Part shown: one piece after another, positions 43,595 to 52,229 of the stretch
Numbering within the stretch: position 1 is the stretch's first letter
Layout of the letters: every line of letters starts with the position of its first letter
From: Curvibacter delicatus NBRC 14919
Lineage (GTDB): Bacteria; Pseudomonadota; Gammaproteobacteria; Burkholderiales; Burkholderiaceae_C
Length of the DNA stretch: 59,483 nucleotides
Direction: 5' to 3'
NCBI RefSeq assembly: GCF_001592265.1
Contig: NZ_BCWP01000025.1
Coordinates: 1 to 59,483 of the forward strand
The notes under the pieces: generated by a model
What the model was told of the DNA's origin: nothing
Seen by the model: the letters and a program-made list of their open reading frames with translations, nothing else
The model's database searches: none
Made by a program: the position numbers and the translations under genes

Positions 43595-44566
43595 GTGCAA
43601 ACACGTTCGCAAGGCAAAAAAATAGTGGTTCTGGGCACCGGCGGCACCATTGCGGGGACCGCCGCCAGCCCGACCGACCGTGCCTATGTCGCCGCGCAAA
43701 AGGGGGTGGCGGAGTTGCTGGCGGGCCTGCCGTTGCCGCAATCGTTCGAGCTGGTGAGTGAGCAGGTGGCGCAGATCGACAGCAAAGACATGGACCTGGG
43801 TGTCTGGCAGGCCCTGCTGCGACGCTGCCAGCATTGGCTGGCGCAGCCCGAGGTGCAGAGCCTGGTGATCACGCACGGCACTGACACGCTGGAGGAAACC
43901 GCCTACCTGCTGCAGGCGCTGCTGGCACCGACCAAGCCCGTGGTGCTGACCTGTGCCATGCGCCCGGCGACAGCCATTGACGCCGATGGCCCGCAGAATC
44001 TGCTGGATGCCTTTGCGGTGGCGGCCGAGCCGGGCGCGCATGGCGTGGTGGTGGTGTGCGCAGGCCGGATCCACAGCGCCTTCGACGTGCAGAAGGCCCA
44101 CACCTGGCAGCTTGACGCCTTCACCTCGGGCGAGGCGGGTGATCTGGGGCAGGTGGTGCAAGGGCGCGTGGTCTTGTGGCGAAATTGGCCGGTATCCGCC
44201 GTGGAGTATGCGCCAGATGCTATTGAAAAGATAGCAAATCTGGCGACCTGGCCGCGGGTTGAAATTGTGCTGAGCCATGCGGCGGTGACCGCTGCGACGA
44301 TCGACGCGCTGGTGGCGCCGGATGTGGCGGCGCGTTTCGGGGCACCGCCGGTGCGCGGACTGGTGGTGGCCGCCACCGGCAACGGGACCCTGCACCAAGC
44401 GCTGGAAGTTGCGCTGCAGCGGGCGGTGGCACAGGGTGTGCGGGTGGTGCGGGCCACCCGCTGTGCTCAGGGCCGTGTCTGGCCGCGGCCGGGAGATGCC
44501 TGGCCGGACTCACAGGGTTTGTCCCCGGTGAAGGCGCGGCTGGCTTTGATGCTGTCTCTCGTATGA
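43595..44566 (+). CDS. Asparaginase
   Basis: This 323-aa L-asparaginase family protein has the first active-site motif VVLGTGGTIAG (Thr18 nucleophile) and the second, ITHGTDTLEETAYLL. The substrate-binding region VVLTCAMRPATAIDADGPQN is intact. No clear signal peptide is visible, so the enzyme is probably cytoplasmic. The GTG at 43595 was chosen because GGGA is 7 nt upstream; a TTG at 43589 is too close to it. It is divergent from lexA with the two SOS boxes in between. A GCTAT-N7-ATAGC dyad is embedded in frame at 44219. Confidence 0.93.
   Translation: MQTRSQGKKIVVLGTGGTIAGTAASPTDRAYVAAQKGVAELLAGLPLPQSFELVSEQVAQIDSKDMDLGVWQALLRRCQHWLAQPEVQSLVITHGTDTLEETAYLLQALLAPTKPVVLTCAMRPATAIDADGPQNLLDAFAVAAEPGAHGVVVVCAGRIHSAFDVQKAHTWQLDAFTSGEAGDLGQVVQGRVVLWRNWPVSAVEYAPDAIEKIANLATWPRVEIVLSHAAVTAATIDALVAPDVAARFGAPPVRGLVVAATGNGTLHQALEVALQRAVAQGVRVVRATRCAQGRVWPRPGDAWPDSQGLSPVKARLALMLSLV
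44219..44235. repeat. GCTAT-N7-ATAGC dyad inside the asparaginase gene
   Basis: This is a perfect 5-bp inverted repeat with a 7-nt spacer (TGAAAAG), encoding part of DAIEKIAN. It has the same geometry as the intergenic copy at 33455. Confidence 0.7.
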
Positions 44567-44633
44567 TGCGGCACGGTGGCGAGGCGGCACAATGCCATCC
44601 TCGGCGGTTCAGGAACCCCATGACGGAAATCAC

Positions 44634-45713
44634 ATGAGCGTTGCTATGTCCAGTCTGGTCGATCATGTCATTGCGCTGACGCAGCATCGGGACCGGGACT
44701 TGCTCGACGGTGCGCTGGTGGATGCCTTGATGGCGTTGCTCAAGCCGCAGCAGGTAACACTGGTTGGCGTGGTGAGCGAAGCTGGCCAACGCTACTGGCT
44801 GCCGCTGGTGCAACGCGAGCGCGGCGGCCGGCTGAAGGTCTTGTCGGACCCCTTGTGGGTTCAGGTGCAGCAGTTGCAGCGCCTGGAGGAGGACCCGCAT
44901 CGCCAGCGTTGTCTGGAGCACCTGCAAGCGGTGGACGTCGCGCCGACGACCGATGGTGGCGCCTGTCTGGCGATATGGCCCCTGTTCGATGACCTCCGCG
45001 CGCAAGGGCAGGGTGTCATCGAGATTCGCTCCTCCACCCCCCTGAGCCCGGCCTCATTGAACGTGCTGGGCCGCCTGTTGAGTGTCTACCGCAACATGCA
45101 GGGCATGCTGGATTACAGCGAGTGCGACGCGTTGACCGGGCTGCTGAACCGCAAGTCATTTGACGATGCTTTTTTCAAGGTGCTGCGTGATGAGCCTGGT
45201 GACGAATCAGGTGACGCGGTGGCCCCGCCGGCCGGCTGGCCCGAGCGCCGCCATGTGGCACCGGCCGCCTACTGGCTGGCGATGCTGGATGTGGACCATT
45301 TCAAGCAGGTCAATGATGTGCACGGGCATTCGATCGGTGACGAGGTGCTGCTGCTGGTCGCGCGCCTGCTCAAGACGACACTGCGTTCGCTGGACCGCGT
45401 CTTCCGCTTCGGTGGCGAGGAGTTTGTCGTCCTGCTGCGCTGCCCGGATGAGGCGTCGGCCTTGAGCGCGCTGGAGCGGGTCCGCGCCAACATGGAGAAC
45501 TACCGGTTTCCGCAGGTCGGGCGCATCACCGTGAGTATTGGCCTGACCCAGGTACGGCGGGGTGACTCGCCCAGCGTGGCCTGTGAGCGGGCCGACCAGG
45601 CGGTGTATTTCGCCAAGGGGCATGGCCGCAACCAGGTGCGCTCCTATGAGCAGCTGATCGAGCAGGGGCAGCTGCAGACCGATGACAAGGTGGGTGTGAT
45701 CGAGCTGTTCTGA
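44634..45713 (+). CDS. Diguanylate cyclase (GGDEF domain)
   Basis: The product is 359 aa. An N-terminal GAF-like sensory region (about 1-155) is followed by a GGDEF domain starting DALTGLLNRKSFDDAF. The active site is GGEEF, which is permissive, with RSLD exactly five residues before it, the RxxD allosteric inhibitory site. The enzyme should make c-di-GMP with product inhibition. About 25 residues are inserted between helix 1 and the DVDHFKQVND strand. No membrane segment is evident. The ATG at 44634 has GGAAAT upstream. It converges on adk across a shared terminator. Confidence 0.93.
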   Translation: MSVAMSSLVDHVIALTQHRDRDLLDGALVDALMALLKPQQVTLVGVVSEAGQRYWLPLVQRERGGRLKVLSDPLWVQVQQLQRLEEDPHRQRCLEHLQAVDVAPTTDGGACLAIWPLFDDLRAQGQGVIEIRSSTPLSPASLNVLGRLLSVYRNMQGMLDYSECDALTGLLNRKSFDDAFFKVLRDEPGDESGDAVAPPAGWPERRHVAPAAYWLAMLDVDHFKQVNDVHGHSIGDEVLLLVARLLKTTLRSLDRVFRFGGEEFVVLLRCPDEASALSALERVRANMENYRFPQVGRITVSIGLTQVRRGDSPSVACERADQAVYFAKGHGRNQVRSYEQLIEQGQLQTDDKVGVIELF

Positions 45714-45732
45714 GGCGGCGCAGCCGCCCATG

Positions 45733-45764
45733 AAAAAGGCCGCTGACGCGGCCTTTTTTCTTTT
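45733..45764. terminator. Bidirectional terminator between diguanylate cyclase gene and adk
   Basis: AAAAAGGCCGC and GCGGCCTTTTT pair around a TGAC loop, with an A-run on the left and a T-run on the right. It can serve both converging genes. Confidence 0.9.
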
Positions 45765-45779
45765 GCAGCGCAGCCGGGC

Positions 45780-46559
<780 letters not shown>

Positions 46560-46583
46560 TCACCTTAACAGCCCGCGAACCGG

Positions 46584-47345
46584 TCAGTGGCCCAACAGAC
46601 GGCGCACGCGCTCCAGGTCCTCAGGGGTGTCGACGCCAGCACCCGGGGCATCCGGCGTCACGTGCACGGCGATGCGGTGGCCGTGCCACATGGCGCGCAA
46701 CTGCTCCAGCGCTTCGGTGACCTCCAGCGGTGCCTGCGCCAGTTGGGGGAACTGGCGCAGGAAGCCGACCCGGTAGCCATAGAGGCCGATGTGGCGCAGT
46801 GGCGCCGGAGAGGGCAGGGCCTTCACCCCTTGGGCAAAGCCGTCGCGCCACCAGGCGATGGGTGCCCGGCTGAAGTACAGCGCCAGGTTGCGTGCATCGA
46901 GCACCACCTTGACCACGTTCGGGTTGAGGAAGTCGGCCACCTCGTGTATGGGGTGGGCCGCCGTGCTCATGCTGGCCTCGGGACGCTGTGTCAGCAGTTC
47001 GGCCACGGCGGAGACCAGGGCGGGGTCGATCAGCGGCTCGTCACCCTGCACATTGACCACCAGGCTGTCATCGGGCAGGTGCAGCAGGTCGCAGGCCTCG
47101 GCCAGGCGGTCGCTGCCGCTGGGGTGGTCCTGGCGTGTCAGCACGGCTTGCACGCCATGCTGCTGGCAGGCCTGCAGAATCTCGGGGCTGTCGCCGGCCA
47201 CCACCACGCGGGTGCCGGCCGGCAGGCCGGCGCTGATGCGCTGCGCCACGCGCACCACCATGGGCAGGCCGGCAATGTCGGCCAATGGTTTGTTGGGCAG
47301 GCGGGTCGAGGCCAGGCGGGCCGGGATCAGGACGGTGTAGCTCAT
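46584..47345 (-). CDS. kdsB: 3-deoxy-manno-octulosonate cytidylyltransferase (CMP-KDO synthetase)
   Basis: This 253-aa enzyme activates KDO with CTP for lipopolysaccharide inner-core synthesis. It shows the nucleotide-binding start [28 protein letters not shown] and [15 protein letters not shown]. It is 13 nt downstream of the Trm112-like gene and functionally linked to lpxK in the same block. Confidence 0.97.
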   Translation of the reverse strand: MSYTVLIPARLASTRLPNKPLADIAGLPMVVRVAQRISAGLPAGTRVVVAGDSPEILQACQQHGVQAVLTRQDHPSGSDRLAEACDLLHLPDDSLVVNVQGDEPLIDPALVSAVAELLTQRPEASMSTAAHPIHEVADFLNPNVVKVVLDARNLALYFSRAPIAWWRDGFAQGVKALPSPAPLRHIGLYGYRVGFLRQFPQLAQAPLEVTEALEQLRAMWHGHRIAVHVTPDAPGAGVDTPEDLERVRRLLGH

Positions 47346-47357
47346 GCCGGGCGAGCG

Positions 47358-47540
47358 TCAGCGTTCCAGTTCTTCATCGGTCAGTACCCGGGCCTCGTTC
47401 TCCAGCAGCACCGGAATGCCGTCGCGGATCGGGTAGGCCAGGCGCGCGCTGCGCGAGATCAGTTCCTGCTTGTCGCGGTTGTATTCCAGCGGGCCCTTGG
47501 TGACGGGGCAGACCAGCAGTTCAAGAAGTCGTGTGTCCAT
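47358..47540 (-). CDS. Trm112 family protein
   Basis: The product is 60 aa. The start [20 protein letters not shown] and the later [19 protein letters not shown] are the Trm112/YcaR signature. The zinc cysteines are largely absent: only one Cys (C11) is present. The ATG at 47540 lies inside the 3' end of lpxK (20-nt overlap). In bacteria these small proteins are almost always between lpxK and kdsB, as here; the role is not well defined. Confidence 0.93.
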   Translation of the reverse strand: MDTRLLELLVCPVTKGPLEYNRDKQELISRSARLAYPIRDGIPVLLENEARVLTDEELER

Positions 47541-48561
47541 GGGGCGATGATAGCCGCGCGTGCATGGCGTCTTCGAGCAGACGATCGAACGCGGCGAAAA
47601 AGCCCGGTTCCGGCATGAACTCCAGCGGCACCGCCAGGGCGTCGGGGTGCCGGTGCCACAGCTTGATGGCGTCTTTTTCGGTGCAAATGAGAATGTAGTC
47701 CTTGTCGGACGGGCGCGACCAGCTATCAAAATCATAGTGGTCTGGCAGCGCCTGGGTTTGTGCCAGCAACAGGCCCTGGGCCTGCAGCATGGCAAAAAAG
47801 GCCTGCGGTTGCGCAATCGCCGCCAGTGCCAGCAGCGGCTGACTGTTGTGGGCCAGCGTGGTGAGTTCGACACGGCTGCCATCGGCGCGCAGCGCGTGAT
47901 CAGCCAGGGTGCGTTGCGAGCGGTAGCCGGTGAAGGCCGGCCGGGCGCCGCTGTGCAGCACCAGATCGACCGGGCGTGGCCAGGGCTCGCGCAAGGGACC
48001 CGCAGGCAACAGGAAGCCGTTGCCGATGCCGCGGTCGTCGAACACACAGATCTCGATGTCACGTGCCAGGCTCAGGTGCTGCAGGCCGTCGTCGCTGACC
48101 AGGACACGGGTGTCGGGATGGCGTGCCAGCAGGGCGAGGGCCGCGTCGATCCGGCGCGCGGCCACGAACACGGGCGCACCGGTGCGGCGCTGGATCAGGG
48201 CCGGCTCATCCCCCACGTCCTGCGCGGCGCTGGCGGGCAGGACCTCGCGGCAGTCCTGGGTCTGGCGGCCGTAGCCGCGCGAGATCACGCCGGGCCGCAG
48301 GCCGCGGGCTTGCAGGTGCTGAACCAGTGCCATCACCACCGGCGTCTTGCCGGCGCCGCCGGCCACCACATTGCCCACCACGATGGCGGGCACCGGCAGC
48401 GACTCGCGGCGCAGAAACCCACTGAGGTACAAGCCCTGCCGGAACAGCACCAGCGCGCCCAGCAGCAGCGAGAACGGCCACAGCAACCAGGCCAGCGGGC
48501 CGCGCCGCTGCCAGCTTTGCAGCAAGGTGCGCTGCCAGGCCGGCTGCGACGGGCTGGGCAT
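47521..48561 (-). CDS. lpxK: Tetraacyldisaccharide 4'-kinase
   Basis: This 346-aa membrane-associated kinase phosphorylates the lipid A precursor. An N-terminal hydrophobic segment is followed by the Walker A-like [14 protein letters not shown] (about 63-76), the downstream SRGYGRQ, the [12 protein letters not shown] motif and [10 protein letters not shown]. The ATG at 48561 begins 4 nt after the exbD stop; the longer frame overlaps exbD and was rejected. A GCTAT-N7-ATAGT dyad (47722-47738) lies within the coding sequence. Confidence 0.95.
   Translation of the reverse strand: MPSPSQPAWQRTLLQSWQRRGPLAWLLWPFSLLLGALVLFRQGLYLSGFLRRESLPVPAIVVGNVVAGGAGKTPVVMALVQHLQARGLRPGVISRGYGRQTQDCREVLPASAAQDVGDEPALIQRRTGAPVFVAARRIDAALALLARHPDTRVLVSDDGLQHLSLARDIEICVFDDRGIGNGFLLPAGPLREPWPRPVDLVLHSGARPAFTGYRSQRTLADHALRADGSRVELTTLAHNSQPLLALAAIAQPQAFFAMLQAQGLLLAQTQALPDHYDFDSWSRPSDKDYILICTEKDAIKLWHRHPDALAVPLEFMPEPGFFAAFDRLLEDAMHARLSSPHGHTTS
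47722..47738. repeat. GCTAT-N7-ATAGT dyad inside lpxK
   Basis: This has the same 17-nt geometry as the copies at 33455 and 44219, with one mismatch in the right arm. On the coding strand it falls in the codons for YDFDSW. Confidence 0.6.
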
Positions 48562-48565
48562 AGAC

Positions 48566-48994
48566 CTAATTGGCTCCGGCGCGGGCCGAGGACTGGGTGG
48601 CAAAGGTGATTTGCGTCAGGCCGGCGCGGCGGGCCGCTTCCATCACGGTGACCACCGACTGGTGGCGCGCACTGGCGTCGGCACTGATGATGACCACGGT
48701 GTCCTTGCCGGCCTTGGCGCCCTCGCTCAGGGCGCTGACCAGCGCTTCGATGCTGCGCCCGGCCACCGGTGCGCGGTTGACCATGTAGGCGCCGTCGCTG
48801 CTGACGGCCACGATCACTTCGCGCGGGTAGTCGCGCTGGGCTTCGGTGTCGGCCACCGGCAGGCGCAGCTGCATCTCGGTGAACTTGCTGTAGGTGGTGG
48901 TCAGCATCAGGAAGATCAGCACCACCAGCAGCACGTCGATGAAGGGGATCAGGTTGATCTCCGGTTCATCTTTCTGGCGCGGGCGGAAGTTCAT
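48566..48994 (-). CDS. exbD: ExbD/TolR-family proton-motive-force transducer
   Basis: This 142-aa protein has one N-terminal transmembrane helix that carries the essential Asp ([18 protein letters not shown]) and a periplasmic domain. It works with the ExbB-type protein encoded just upstream to energise an outer-membrane process through TonB; no tonB is adjacent. It is 2 nt from exbB and 4 nt from lpxK. Confidence 0.93.
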   Translation of the reverse strand: MNFRPRQKDEPEINLIPFIDVLLVVLIFLMLTTTYSKFTEMQLRLPVADTEAQRDYPREVIVAVSSDGAYMVNRAPVAGRSIEALVSALSEGAKAGKDTVVIISADASARHQSVVTVMEAARRAGLTQITFATQSSARAGAN

Positions 48995-48996
48995 CG

Positions 48997-49632
48997 TTAT
49001 CCGGCCTTGCGTAAATGATTGAGGTGGCGTGCCAGCCGGTCGGCCGCCAGTTCCAGTGTCAGCAGGTAGGCGTCGACACGGGCCCGGAAGTAGCGCCAGA
49101 AGATCAGCGAGGGGATGGCCACGATCAGGCCGAAAGCGGTGTTGTACAGGGCGACCGAGATGCCGTGTGCCAGCTGCGCCGGGTTGCCACCGGGCGCGCC
49201 GCCGGTGGGCGTTTGCGAGCCGAAGATCTCGATCATGCCGATCACGGTACCCAGCAGGCCCAGCAGCGGTGCGGCCGAGGCGATGGTGGCCAGCGCGCTC
49301 AGGTAGCGCTCCAGCCGGTGGGCGACCGCGCGGCCGCTGGCCTCCATGCTGGCGCGCAGGTCGTCGTCGCTGCAGCGCGGGTTGGCGTGCAGGGCACGAA
49401 AGCCGCTGGCCAGCACTTCGCCCAGCGCCGAGTTCTGTTCCAGCTGGGCGACGATGTCGAGTGCCGGCACCGTCTGGCGCGAGATCAGCAGGGTTTCATC
49501 GAGCAGTTTCGGCGGGGCGATTTTTTCGGTCTTGAGGCTGAGGAAGCGCTCGATGATGAGGGCCAACGCCAGGATGGAGCAGGCGATGAGGGGCCAGATC
49601 GGCCAGCCTGCGGCTTGTATGATCGAAAACAA
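48997..49632 (-). CDS. exbB: ExbB/TolQ/MotA-family proton channel protein
   Basis: This 211-aa protein has three transmembrane segments (about 8-28, 108-133 and 155-180) and the MotA/TolQ core TIASAAPLLGLLGTVIGMIEIF, then ISVALYNTAFGLIVAIPSLIFW. It is the first gene of the exbB-exbD-lpxK-Trm112-kdsB-adk run, divergent from xseA. TolQ is less likely because the tol genes are not nearby. Confidence 0.93.
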   Translation of the reverse strand: MFSIIQAAGWPIWPLIACSILALALIIERFLSLKTEKIAPPKLLDETLLISRQTVPALDIVAQLEQNSALGEVLASGFRALHANPRCSDDDLRASMEASGRAVAHRLERYLSALATIASAAPLLGLLGTVIGMIEIFGSQTPTGGAPGGNPAQLAHGISVALYNTAFGLIVAIPSLIFWRYFRARVDAYLLTLELAADRLARHLNHLRKAG

Positions 49633-49949
49633 AGAGAGCCCTCCGCGCAGATTGAAGCTGTGCGATTATGGCCCACGTCCTGACGGCTCTTCGGTCTTGC
49701 CGGGGAGGGGTTCAGCGGCCGGATGTTTCGAGTTGTGTCATCCCACAAAAATTGTGGATAACTTTGTGAAGAAGTACCTTGATATGTGCTCGCAGGCCGC
49801 ATCCATGCGGTCTCGCAACAAAACGATCACAAATGAGGCAGTGAAAAACTCAAAAGAATCAATGACTTGCAACGAAAGTCCGTGGCCCGGTGCCACTTTC
49901 GCCATTTTGGCCGTGCAGCCCGCCCGCTTGTGGAGTAATGCACTGCAAC
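49633..49949. other. 317-nt divergent promoter region between exbB and xseA
   Basis: No credible ORF is present on either strand. It holds a DnaA-box-like sequence (49753-49761) inside the palindromic stretch CCACAAAAATTGTGG, and a relatively AT-rich segment 49795-49870 that may contain the xseA promoter. I could not assign -35/-10 elements with confidence. Confidence 0.5.
49753..49761 (-). promoter_or_regulatory. DnaA-box-like site (TTATCCACA on the minus strand)
   Basis: TGTGGATAA is the exact complement of the consensus DnaA box. It overlaps the dyad CCACAA-AAA-TTGTGG (49743-49757). Only one box is visible and no dnaA gene is near, so it is more likely a regulatory or titration site than an origin. 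Confidence 0.45.
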
Positions 49950-51302
49950 ATGTCTCGCCAAGCCGCATTTCAACTGATGTCCGCTCCTGAATTTCCCGTT
50001 TCTTCGGCCCGCATCTGGCAAGTTGGCGCGCTGTGCCGCGCCATTGCTGATGCGCTGGATGCCCGCTTCAATCCCGTCGCGGTGCGCGGCGAGATTTCGG
50101 GCTTCTCGCGCGCATCCAGCGGGCATTGCTACCTCTCGCTGAAAGACGAAAGCGGGCAGATCCGCTGCGCCATGTTCCGCCGCGCGGCCAGCCTGCTCGA
50201 CTTCAGCCCGCGCGATGGCGAGCTGGTCGAGGTGCGCGGTCGGCTGGGCGTGTACGAACCACGGGGCGACCTGCAGCTGATCGTCGAATCCATGGGCCGG
50301 GCGGGGCAGGGGGCACTGTTCGAGCAGTTCCTCAAGCTCAAGGCCAAGCTGGAAGGCGAGGGCCTGTTCGAGGCGGCGCGCAAGCGGGCGCTGCCGACCA
50401 TGCCGCGCGCCATCGGCCTGGTGACCTCGCTTGGCGCCGCGGCACTGCACGACGTGGTGACCGCGTTGCAGCGGCGCGTGCCGCACATTCCGGTGGTATT
50501 GGCGCCGGCGTCCGTGCAGGGCGCCAATGCGCCGGCGGAACTGGTGGCGGCGCTATCAAATTTGTATCGCCTGGCGCAGCAGGGACAAGGGCTGGAGCCC
50601 GATTCGGCCGATAAACCGGCGGTTGACGTCATCCTGCTGGTGCGCGGTGGCGGCTCGATGGAAGACCTGTGGGCCTTCAACGACGAGCGTCTGGCGCGCA
50701 CGATGGCGCAGAGCCCGGTGCCGATCGTCTGCGGTGTCGGCCACGAGACCGACTTCACCATTGCCGACTTCGTGGCCGACCTGCGCGCGCCCACGCCGAC
50801 AGCTGCGGCCGAGCTGGTGGCCGAACCGCGCGACCTCTGGCTGGGTGCGCTCGATCTGCTGCAGGGGCGGCTGGACGATGCGGTGACGCGCGTGCTCGAC
50901 AGCCAGAGCCAACGGCTCGACCTGGCGGCCAGCCGGCTCGGGCGTCCTTCGGCGCTGGCCGCACGTCAGCGCCTGGCACTGGCCGGCCAGGCCCAGCGCC
51001 TGCGTTTTGCGGCGGAGCACGCCACCCGCCAGTGCCGGCGCGACCTGCAGCAACTGGAGCTGGCCTTGCCGCAGCAGATGCGCCGCGGGCTGGCCGGCAT
51101 GCAGCAGCGGCTGGAGCGTGCCGCTTTGCGCTTGGGGCTGCTCGATCCGACGCTGGTGCTGCAGCGTGGTTATGCCTGGCTGAGTGACGAAGAGGGCCGC
51201 ACCATCACGCAGGTGGGCCAGACCTTTGCCGGCCAGGCGTTGCAAGCCACCCTTGCCGATGGCAAGGTTGATTTGACCGTGTCACCACGCAGCAAAAATT
51301 AA
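49950..51302 (+). CDS. xseA: Exodeoxyribonuclease VII large subunit
   Basis: The product is about 450 aa. An N-terminal OB-fold domain ([18 protein letters not shown], then [20 protein letters not shown]) is followed by the catalytic domain with [33 protein letters not shown] and [22 protein letters not shown], and a long C-terminal coiled coil. It degrades single-stranded DNA with XseB, which is not here. The start is uncertain: the ATG at 49950 or 49977, and neither has a strong ribosome-binding site. An imperfect GCTAT-N7 dyad is at 50552. Confidence 0.94.
   Translation: MSRQAAFQLMSAPEFPVSSARIWQVGALCRAIADALDARFNPVAVRGEISGFSRASSGHCYLSLKDESGQIRCAMFRRAASLLDFSPRDGELVEVRGRLGVYEPRGDLQLIVESMGRAGQGALFEQFLKLKAKLEGEGLFEAARKRALPTMPRAIGLVTSLGAAALHDVVTALQRRVPHIPVVLAPASVQGANAPAELVAALSNLYRLAQQGQGLEPDSADKPAVDVILLVRGGGSMEDLWAFNDERLARTMAQSPVPIVCGVGHETDFTIADFVADLRAPTPTAAAELVAEPRDLWLGALDLLQGRLDDAVTRVLDSQSQRLDLAASRLGRPSALAARQRLALAGQAQRLRFAAEHATRQCRRDLQQLELALPQQMRRGLAGMQQRLERAALRLGLLDPTLVLQRGYAWLSDEEGRTITQVGQTFAGQALQATLADGKVDLTVSPRSKN
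50552..50568. repeat. Degenerate GCTAT-N7 dyad inside xseA
   Basis: GCTAT-CAAATTT-GTATC has the left arm and spacer type of the family but a poor right arm. It is in frame (ALSNLYRL). Confidence 0.4.
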
Positions 51303-51346
51303 TTCCTACAATCGGCGCTTTCGAACAACAAACCCACGAGGACATC

Positions 51347-51928
51347 ATGGAACATACCCTGCCCGCACTGCCTTACGCCATCGACGCCCTGGCGCCGCAC
51401 TACTCCAAGGAAACCCTGGAGTACCACCACGGCAAGCACCACAACGCCTATGTGGTAAACCTGAACAACCTGCAAAAGGGCACCGAGTTCGAGAGCATGG
51501 ACCTTGAGTCCATCATCAAGAAGTCCAGCGGCGGCATCTACAACAACGCCGCCCAGATCTGGAACCACACCTTCTTCTGGAACGGCATGAAGCCCAACGG
51601 CGGCGGTGAGCCCACCGGTGCCTTGGCCGCTGCCATCAACGCCAAGTGGGGCAGCTATGCGGCCTTCAAGGAAGCCTTCGTCAAGTCGGCCGTCGGCAAC
51701 TTCGGTTCCGGCTGGACCTGGCTGGTGAAGAAGGCCGACGGTTCGGTGGACATCGTCAACACCGGTGCCGCCGGCACGCCGCTGACCACCGCCGACAAGG
51801 CCCTGCTGACGGTGGATGTGTGGGAGCACGCCTACTACATCGACTACCGCAACCTGCGCCAGAAGTTCGTCGAGACCTTCTTTGACAAGCTGGTGAACTG
51901 GGACTTCGCGGCGAAGAATTTCGCCTGA
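51347..51928 (+). CDS. sodB: Superoxide dismutase, iron type
   Basis: This 193-aa enzyme has all four metal ligands: His27 (in [12 protein letters not shown]), His74 (WNHTFFW), Asp157 and His161 ([13 protein letters not shown]). The [11 protein letters not shown] context and length suit the Fe-dependent cytoplasmic class; Fe versus Mn cannot be proved from sequence. ACGAGGAC precedes the ATG. It follows xseA after 44 nt and is closed by a terminator. Confidence 0.96.
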   Translation: MEHTLPALPYAIDALAPHYSKETLEYHHGKHHNAYVVNLNNLQKGTEFESMDLESIIKKSSGGIYNNAAQIWNHTFFWNGMKPNGGGEPTGALAAAINAKWGSYAAFKEAFVKSAVGNFGSGWTWLVKKADGSVDIVNTGAAGTPLTTADKALLTVDVWEHAYYIDYRNLRQKFVETFFDKLVNWDFAAKNFA

Positions 51929-51946
51929 TTTCCGCCGCGCCAGCGC

Positions 51947-51982
51947 AAGGGTCTGAAGATCAACGGTCTTCAGGCCCTTTTT
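51947..51982 (+). terminator. Intrinsic terminator after sodB
   Basis: AAGGGTCTGAAGA pairs with TCTTCAGGCCCTT (one G-U pair) around a 7-nt loop, followed by TTT and a T-rich tail. Confidence 0.88.
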
Positions 51983-52229
51983 GTTTCCGGATGACGCGGT
52001 GGCACGGCGGTGTTACCGGCGGCTTGGCCGGCAGTCATGTGTCTTTTATAAGACTAAATGAAAAAAATTCTGGTTTTTATTGATGGAAATTTTGCATCGT
52101 GAGATTCGGATTCAAAAAACGGGTTGAATGTCAGAGCACAGAAAGCAAAATCTCGAACCATCAACTGATTTGGCCGATCGGCACCACTGACCGGCAGGAT
52201 TTCGACCACGATCTCTGGAGATAAGGTAT
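51983..52229. other. Leader and promoter region of the monomeric isocitrate dehydrogenase gene
   Basis: There is no ORF. The region contains the dyad GTCTT-TTAT-AAGAC (52041-52054), an A/T-rich stretch around 52055-52090, and a good ribosome-binding site (GGAGATAAGG) just before the ATG at 52230. The dyad is annotated separately. Confidence 0.55.
52041..52054. promoter_or_regulatory. Palindrome GTCTTTTATAAGAC upstream of the isocitrate dehydrogenase gene
   Basis: The 5-bp arms GTCTT and AAGAC flank TTAT. It sits about 175 nt upstream of the start and looks like a dimeric repressor operator. The cognate regulator is unknown. Confidence 0.4.

Noticed and set aside
49633-49949. Chromosomal origin at the DnaA-box-like site
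   Set aside because: Only one box is present, and there is no dnaA, dnaN, gidA or parAB nearby.
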